Origin: Hirsutella rhossiliensis
Taxonomy: Eukaryota; Ascomycota; Sordariomycetes; Hypocreales; Ophiocordycipitaceae
Reading direction: 5' to 3'
Length of the DNA: 64,000 bases
Assembly (NCBI RefSeq): GCF_020360975.1
Contig: NW_025408667.1
Coordinates: 3,596,001-3,660,000, forward strand
The translations under genes and the position numbers were made by a program. Shown piece after piece: positions 57,961 to 64,000 of this stretch (the stretch's first letter is position 1; every line of letters starts with the position of its first letter). The notes under the pieces are model-generated. The model had not been told where the DNA came from. It was given only the letters and a program-made list of their open reading frames with translations, and did not search any database.

Positions 57961-59739
57961 GGCTTAAACTATAGCTTCTTTTAGTATAGAACTAAGTATA
58001 ACTCTATATATAATAACTAAGGTTTCCTAAGGATTAAGGGAAACTCTAGTTAAGGGATTATATAGGCTATAATAAGCTTATAGTAACTATTAACCTTTAT
58101 AGCTAGCTATATAATACCCTTAATTACTATACCTTTTATCGCGCTTAAGGCGCCCTTTACTTACCTTAAGGCGATCTTTTCTAATAGCACTTATATCTCT
58201 CGTATAAGCGCCTCGTTAACTATAGCGTAGTACTAATAGCCTTTATTTATAAAGGCGGCGTATAACGACCGGTGTTATTCCTAAGGGATAAACCTATCGA
58301 GGGGTTTATATTAGCAGATATAATAGGGCGTAGTCTAAGCAATAATATATATATTACGTTAGTAATAAGTCGGAGGTCGTAGACCGTAGACTATAACTAG
58401 GTAATTAAGTAATCGGAATTAGAGATAAGATCGTAATAGAGATCGTAATAATTATATTAAAAGCTATCGAGCTATCTATCTAAAGGAGTATTCCGTTCCT
58501 TCCTTATATATCTCGAGAGCTTCCCTAGATCGCCGAGAGCACTTGGTGATCCCGTCGCCTAGGAGCGCTAGGGCGCTAGGGCGATCTTACGATCCTAGCC
58601 GTAGAGCGTTAGAGCGCTAGAGTGACCCGTCGCTCTAAACTTAATTGGCCCGTTGGTCCGTCTAATATTCCTTGCTCCCTACGTTACGTGTCCTCGTAAT
58701 ATATGCTAGTCCCGCGGTTCGCTAGACCGTGGTCGTAATAGGATGCCTCCCCTCCTTTTAGTCTTGCCCTTAAGACCTACTACCTTAGCCGCCGTATATA
58801 AATATACCCTTATCGCGTCGTGCGTAAGTATGCCGTTCCTTATTCCTTTATCCTTTTAGGATATATTGCTAATAGTATATCTAGTCGTGTTTAAAAATCC
58901 TATTCTCGTAATTCCGATAAATCGCGTTAACGATCGGAGCTAGTATCCTAGACCGAGATCTATAGTATTAAAATTATACCTTACTCCCGTTATTTTCGGT
59001 TAGGCCTAACTTATAAGGTCGGCGAGCGTTCTAATCGGTGTTCCGAATATACCTCTATAGGCCGTTCTTATAATAGGTATAATATAGCGTCCGCCCGTTT
59101 ATTTTATCCCTTTCTTTCCTTATTATTCCTTTTCGCTAATATTCCTTCTTTTTCTAGTTCGTTATATTATAAATTAATAGCAAAAGATTAATTCGGATAA
59201 ATAGAAAGTAAAAGAAGTATTAAAGGAAGCGATAGCTCGCCTAGCTCGGATTAGGAAATAGAAGCGTTTCCTAAAGGACCGAGGTAGTAAGTTATTTTAG
59301 CGGGGTATATAAGCTATTAATAAAGAAGATAGTATAATGCGTTCTTTTCGAGATAAATCGGTTCGTTTATTAAATAAGGAAACTATTGCTATTAGCGAGG
59401 TTTAATCGTTTAGTGCCTTAGATATATTAGACTAAGATACTATTCTTAGTAACCCTATATTTCCGAGTAAGGGTTCGCCTAGTAGAACTATTAGAGTAGA
59501 GAACCGTAGTAGGTTAAGTACTTAAGTAGTTCCTAGGTATTTTCCTTTAGTCCGTATCCCTTTTACTTAATAAGGTATTCTTATTGCTAACCTTATTTTC
59601 TTATATCTAGTATTTATTCTACTTTATATTCTTAATTATCGTCGACTTCGATTTTTTCCTATAGTTTAGCGTTTCGTAGCGCTAGTTTTAATAATAAGAT
59701 ATAAAATATCGGGTATATCTATATTATTATTAGTAGCGA

Positions 59740-59880
59740 AAGTTCGTAGTTAACTTTTAAAATAGTTTTCTTAACCTTAAACGGTCTAAGTTTCTTAAAA
59801 TCTAATTTATTACTTAGTCGTTTTATTTTAATATTTCGTCGTATAAGGTAGACTATATCTCCCTTTTAAAAGATTAGTCC
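59740..59880 (-). pseudogene. Integrase C-terminal (GPY/F-like) module remnant
   Basis: The minus-strand frame reads KGDIVYLIRRNIKIKR, then LDFKKLRPFKVKK, matching the GPY/F module that follows gypsy integrases. Confidence 0.6.
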
Positions 59881-60239
59881 CTATAATCTTTTCCGATTAT
59901 AGTAAGTAGATATTCGTTCTTTAACGAATTAAAGTTCTTATTATATTTCTTTATATAATTTTTATAGCTAATCTACTTATAGTATCGCTCGTTCCGCTTA
60001 TAGTCCTTATCGAGTAACCTTAAATACTTCTAGGTTATATCCGTAATTAGCGTATACTAGTAAGAGCTTAGTTATTTCCGTAACTAAGCTATTATAAGCT
60101 AGTTACGCTATTAATAGCTATTTAACCTAATCGTTTTATTTATAGCTAATATAGCATCGTAAATATTATTTAAGCGTTTAGTTAAGTCGTTCTATTTATC
60201 TATCTATTTATAGGTAATAAGCTATACTAAGCTTATATT

Positions 60240-60660
60240 TCGTCCCTAATTATACTATAAGAGCTTGCTAAAATTTAGCTATAAACGTGCTTCCTTTATT
60301 AGAGATAATCTCGTTCGGTAGTCCGTAATTGCTAATAATTATTCGTAGGAATATATATACTAGCTCTTCCGTATTGCTTACTTCTTTATATAGTAAAAAG
60401 TATCCGTACTTTATTAATCTATTAGTAATAACGAATATACTATCGTACTTAACGTTAGTTATAGGTTCTTTTAACGGTAGTAGCTTTATAATATAGTCGA
60501 AAGCTATTAAATCCTATAGTTTCTTTAATACTAGTAGCAGTTATAATTCTCTATATAGTTTATATCGTTTAGCTTTACTTTATACGTAAAGTTTATATTC
60601 TTTAGTAACTTATCGTACTACTTCTTTAAGCTATAGGAAGTTATATTATCGTCTAATCCG
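60240..60660 (-). pseudogene. Retrotransposon integrase remnant
   Basis: The end of the zinc-binding domain (LKEVVR...SKAKRYKLY) is followed by the DDE core (YDSIFVITNRLIKYGYF, NYGLPNEIISNKGSTF), in which the second acidic residue of the usual SDRG motif reads Asn. Stops interrupt the frame. Confidence 0.8.
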
Positions 60661-61079
60661 TTCTATTATTCTTTAGATTCCTTAGTATCTATATATTAGA
60701 TATTTATATATATCTTATATAACTTTATCTTATAATTCTAGTAGTATCTAGATTTTGTTTTTATATATTAGAACTTCTAAATATTCTATATCGTATCCGT
60801 TTAGTACTTTATATTCTTTTATTTATTTTAGGATCTTTTAGTAAGTCGAGTCGTTAGGTTATACTTTAAATATTATATTTAGCTATCGTTGCTAGTAGTT
60901 CCCGTTTTCGTTGATTTCTAGGAGCTGCCCTTCCGCTATAGGTGCCCCTATATTATAGTTACTTCGTCGACTAAGGGTATTAGCTCGACCGTTTTCTATT
61001 CCTTTTCTATAGATTATTTCGTAGTCGAATTCTAATAAGTATTCGGCCTATTAGATCTATCGTCCGTTTAACTATTACG

Positions 61080-61260
61080 TCGTTGCAAAATATAAGATAT
61101 TCTTATAGTCTATATAGACCTTAACTTTATATTTACTTCCGAGAAGGTAGTATCGAAATTCCTTAAAAGCTTAAATAATTACGAGGAATTCTTTATCGTA
61201 GATAGGGTAATTAAGTTCTACGCTATATAGCTTTTTCGAGTAAAATATAATTAGTCGTAG
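61080..61260 (-). pseudogene. Retrotransposon RNase H remnant
   Basis: The minus-strand frame shows IIFYSKKL, ELNYPIYDKEFLVII and AFKEFRYYLLGSKYKVKVYID, the typical RNase H strand-helix order of gypsy elements. Confidence 0.82.
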
Positions 61261-61559
61261 TCTTCCTTCCTTATCTTTTTATCCGATTTATACTCTTAGA
61301 GCAAAGTCTAATATATCGGTTTTAAGTTCGATTTATCGTTTTAGATCGAAGGTAGTTAAGACTAGTTCTTACGTAATCGTAGTTTTAATATATTCGAAAG
61401 CTTCGTTAGCTTTATCGTCCTATATAAATTCTTTTTCCTTCTTCGTTAAGTCGTATAGTAGTGCTATAATCTTTCCGAAATCTTTAATAAATCGTCGGTA
61501 GTAATTTATAAATCCTAGGAAACTTTATACGTCCTTAACGTTCTTTAGCGTTAGCTATT

Positions 61560-62140
61560 CTTTAACTAAGTTAATCTTATCTTATTATATCTATATCTCT
61601 CCTAGTAAGATTATATATCTAAGGAAGTCTACTTCCTATATATAGAACTTACTTTTCTCTAGTTTAACTAGTAACTTCGTATTCTAAAGTACGCGGAGTA
61701 CCTTATAGACGTATTCCTTATATTCTTCTAGGGTATCTAAGAAGATTAAGATATTATCTAGGTATACTACTATAAAGATATCTAAGTATTCGCGTAGGAT
61801 ATTATTAATTATCCGTTAGAAGGTAGCTAGTATATTTATAAGTCTAAATAGTATTACTAGATATTCGAATAGTCCGAATTTCGTTTTAAAGGCTATTATC
61901 TATTCGCGTCCCTTTTTTATGCGTATTAAGTTATAGGCGCCTTTAAGGTTAAGAGCTATAAACTATTTTTTACTATATAGTCGATCTTATAGTTCCGATA
62001 TAAGCGGTAAAAGTATTTAGTCCTTTATTATAATATCGTTTAAGCGTTTATAGTCGATAACTAATCGTAGCTTACCGTTTTTCTTTAGAATAAATATAAC
62101 TAGATAGCCTGCTTTAAATATTAATATTCGTATATATCCT
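61560..62140 (-). pseudogene. Ty3/gypsy reverse transcriptase remnant
   Basis: The minus strand reads ILKKNGKLRLVIDYKRLND, then LNLKGAYNLIRIKKGRE, a TKFGLFEYLVILF block and VVYLDNILIFLD, where the catalytic YxDD is now YLDN. Several Trp and Gln codons have become TAG/TAA. Confidence 0.88.
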
Positions 62141-62739
62141 TTTCGTAGATTCGTTAAGGTAGTCGCGTAGCGTTTATAGTTGCTTTCGTTTGGGTTATAG
62201 ATTTTATAGAACGTCGGCGTTATTCTATCCTTAAGATAAATTTCGTGGTCTTATTAGCTATATTCGGGTAACCCTATCTCGAGTTCTTCCTTAAAGAGTT
62301 TATTATATTTCCGGTATTCCTAGGAGATATTCTTTATTTTATCTTATAGGCTTTATTCTTTCTTTTAAGAGCTGGTTTCTCTTAACTCGAGCTCTTTATT
62401 AATTTATTTAAGGTCTTTCCTTAGAGTAGCAATAACTCTTTAGATCTTCGTATTATATCCTTTATTCTATTTATATCGGATGCTAGGTTATATAGCCGTG
62501 TTAGTTAGTACGTAGGTCTTATTAGTCGATTTTATTGTGTCCGCTGGTTCGGTTACTATTTTCGTTTATATCGCTAAAGCCCGTAATAATTTACTTAAAC
62601 GGTTATCCCTTTTGTCCTATTTAGTAGCTAAATTATCGTAAAATTTTACTTTCTCTTAAATCTACTAGTCCTAGAAACTTATGTCTTCGTTCTAACGCAG
62701 CTAGCTAGTTTTCTAGTTAATTAGTAGGTTGCTCTCCTA

Positions 62740-63000
62740 TAGCTATAGAAGCCCTAATATAAGGTCGTGTTCTCTAATATCTATAATATCGAAGTTAACT
62801 TATTTATCGTAGCCTTAGATATTAATATCGAGGTAATTAATCTTTATATTAATAATTCCGTTGTTATAGTTAAAGGCCTCTCCTTCGATATTCGTAAGTT
62901 TATATAGATCTATCTTATATCTCTATATAAGTCGGTAATAATTAACGACTCTAGGTAAAACGTAATTACCTATCGCGCCGTAGTTTAAAAGTATACGTAC
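62740..63000 (-). pseudogene. Retrotransposon aspartic protease remnant
   Basis: The minus-strand frame shows a degraded Asp-Ser-Gly-Ala-like site (now NYGAIGNYV) and downstream REHDLILGL, the usual end of gypsy-type proteases. Multiple stops. Confidence 0.65.
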
Positions 63001-64000
63001 GTAATATCCCGCGATTTAGATATCTAATACTATTTAGTCGCTATAGCTTGCCGTTGCTATATATAGGGTCCTTAGATCTTATTATATCGTGCTAGTCTAT
63101 AGCCCTTTTATAGATAGCGTACCTCGTTTTTTACCTAGTCCTTATTCGTTCTATTTAGGTATTCTTCTTTAATTTATTATTAATATCGTTTCTTTACGTT
63201 TTTATCGCGTAGTATTATATCGGAGCTTAAGAGACTAATTTCTTATAGCTAATCGAAGATTTCTTATTTCTTAACGCTATATTATTTATATTATACTGCT
63301 TTATAGTTAATTACGTACTATACTTTGCAATTTTATTCGTTTTCGTACTAAAGGTTAAGTTTTCGTTCTACGTCTTTTTATTTTTTACGTAGTATTTCCC
63401 TATTAATTCTTCCTTAGTCGAATACGGCTTATAGCCTTCGTATATATTACTAATAATCTTTTAGTGCACCGTTATATCGTTTATACTATGCTCGTGCTTT
63501 TTCGTATTTATAAACTCTATAGTTTAGGTATATATATTCGTTATAATCTTCTTCGTCGTATTTAACTTATTACGTAAGTCTTTAGAAGATTAAGGGTTCG
63601 GATACCTTAGAGCGAGTAGCGCTATACTATTCTTCTATTTTAGCGTGTTTATAGATTTTATATATCTCTAAAAGATATCTCGTTAATAAGCCATAATTAT
63701 CGCGGTATTTAAGTAGCGTGCCGTAATCGGGTTCTAATAATATAACTTAGTCGTTTAGGTAGCGTTAATCGATTTTCTAGTAGTTTAGTTCTATACTTAA
63801 GTAGGGTTTCGAAAGTACTTATCCTTTAAATTTAACCGGGAAGGCGTTATATTGTGCCTTTATCTAGAAGTATATTATATAATCTAAGTAGATATATAAT
63901 ATCTATAAAATATACTTATAGTGCTTATAAGTAAGTAGTGTTTATAGATCGTCTCTAAATTCTCCTTATAGTTACTATTCTCGTTATAGAGCTATAAAGG

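Larger units (their letters stand above)
57961..64000 (-). mobile_element. RIP-degenerated Ty3/gypsy retrotransposon, running off the window
   Basis: Base composition changes abruptly to AT-rich, TpA-dense sequence with stops in every frame, the signature of repeat-induced point mutation. Minus-strand translation still shows, in the order expected for Ty3/gypsy: aspartic protease remnant (about 63,000-62,740), reverse transcriptase (about 62,140-61,560), RNase H (about 61,260-61,080), integrase (about 60,660-60,240), and a GPF-type integrase C-terminal module (about 59,880-59,740). A gag region would lie above 63,000 and continue beyond the window. The 3' LTR should lie below about 59,500; a short GC-richer tract at 58,540-58,700 may belong to it, but its ends were not resolved. 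Confidence 0.85.

Noticed and set aside
57281..57961. Intact 226-residue adenylation/methyltransferase protein
   Set aside because: An open remnant of the second NRPS module; lacks the substrate-binding half of the domain and stops where foreign AT-rich DNA starts.
57961..64000. CRISPR-like or centromeric AT-rich array
   Set aside because: No regular repeat-spacer structure; minus-strand translation shows a retrotransposon, so the AT-richness is explained by RIP.

Overview
This is a nuclear window from a filamentous ascomycete, most likely a Sordariomycete and probably of the order Hypocreales; the species cannot be named from the sequence. The reasons are: GC-rich coding exons with short introns (about 50-80 nt, GT...CTAAC/CTGAC...AG); a set of filamentous-fungal orthologs (Yvh1, Vfa1, Rtt106, Mrp10, Cdc24, an FWD-1-like F-box/WD40 protein, Vps60, a DUF3292 protein); and an AT-rich, TpA-loaded retrotransposon of the kind repeat-induced point mutation (RIP) leaves behind.

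Positions 1-48,000 are ordinary gene space with low gene density and long GC-rich intergenic stretches. In order: a partial C2H2 zinc-finger gene (+); the Yvh1 dual-specificity phosphatase (+); VFA1 (-) divergent from RTT106 (+); mitoribosomal MRP10 (+) convergent with CDC24 (-, five exons); an F-box/WD40 gene (+) convergent with ESCRT-III VPS60 (-); a 1,374-residue protein of unknown function (+); a 5.5 kb gap with a solo LTR and many simple repeats; a 111-residue conserved-looking unknown (+); a type II membrane glycosyltransferase-like gene (-); a 157-residue unknown (+); and a three-exon DUF3292 membrane protein (-). Exon borders were placed by hand from splice signals and frame continuity.

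Positions 48,700-64,000 are an accessory, decaying block. First comes a Crypton-like element (about 48,696-52,029). It encodes a tyrosine recombinase with H-x-x-R and Tyr motifs and a C-terminal GCR1_C-like domain. It is broken by several frameshifts and is flanked by a short inverted repeat and GGTAATC/GATTACC motif clusters. Next is a nonribosomal peptide synthetase pseudogene (52,354-57,960) with the order (C)-A-T-C-A-start of N-methyltransferase, as in enniatin/beauvericin-type synthetases, carrying many stops. It is cut off at 57,960 by a strongly AT-rich minus-strand Ty3/gypsy element in which protease, reverse transcriptase, RNase H and integrase remnants are still legible.

The housekeeping genes show no operon-like logic. 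Themes that recur are Vps4/ESCRT-III regulation (VFA1, VPS60), polarity signalling (CDC24), chromatin (RTT106), ubiquitin ligation (FWD-1-like) and ribosome biogenesis or mitochondrial translation (YVH1, MRP10).
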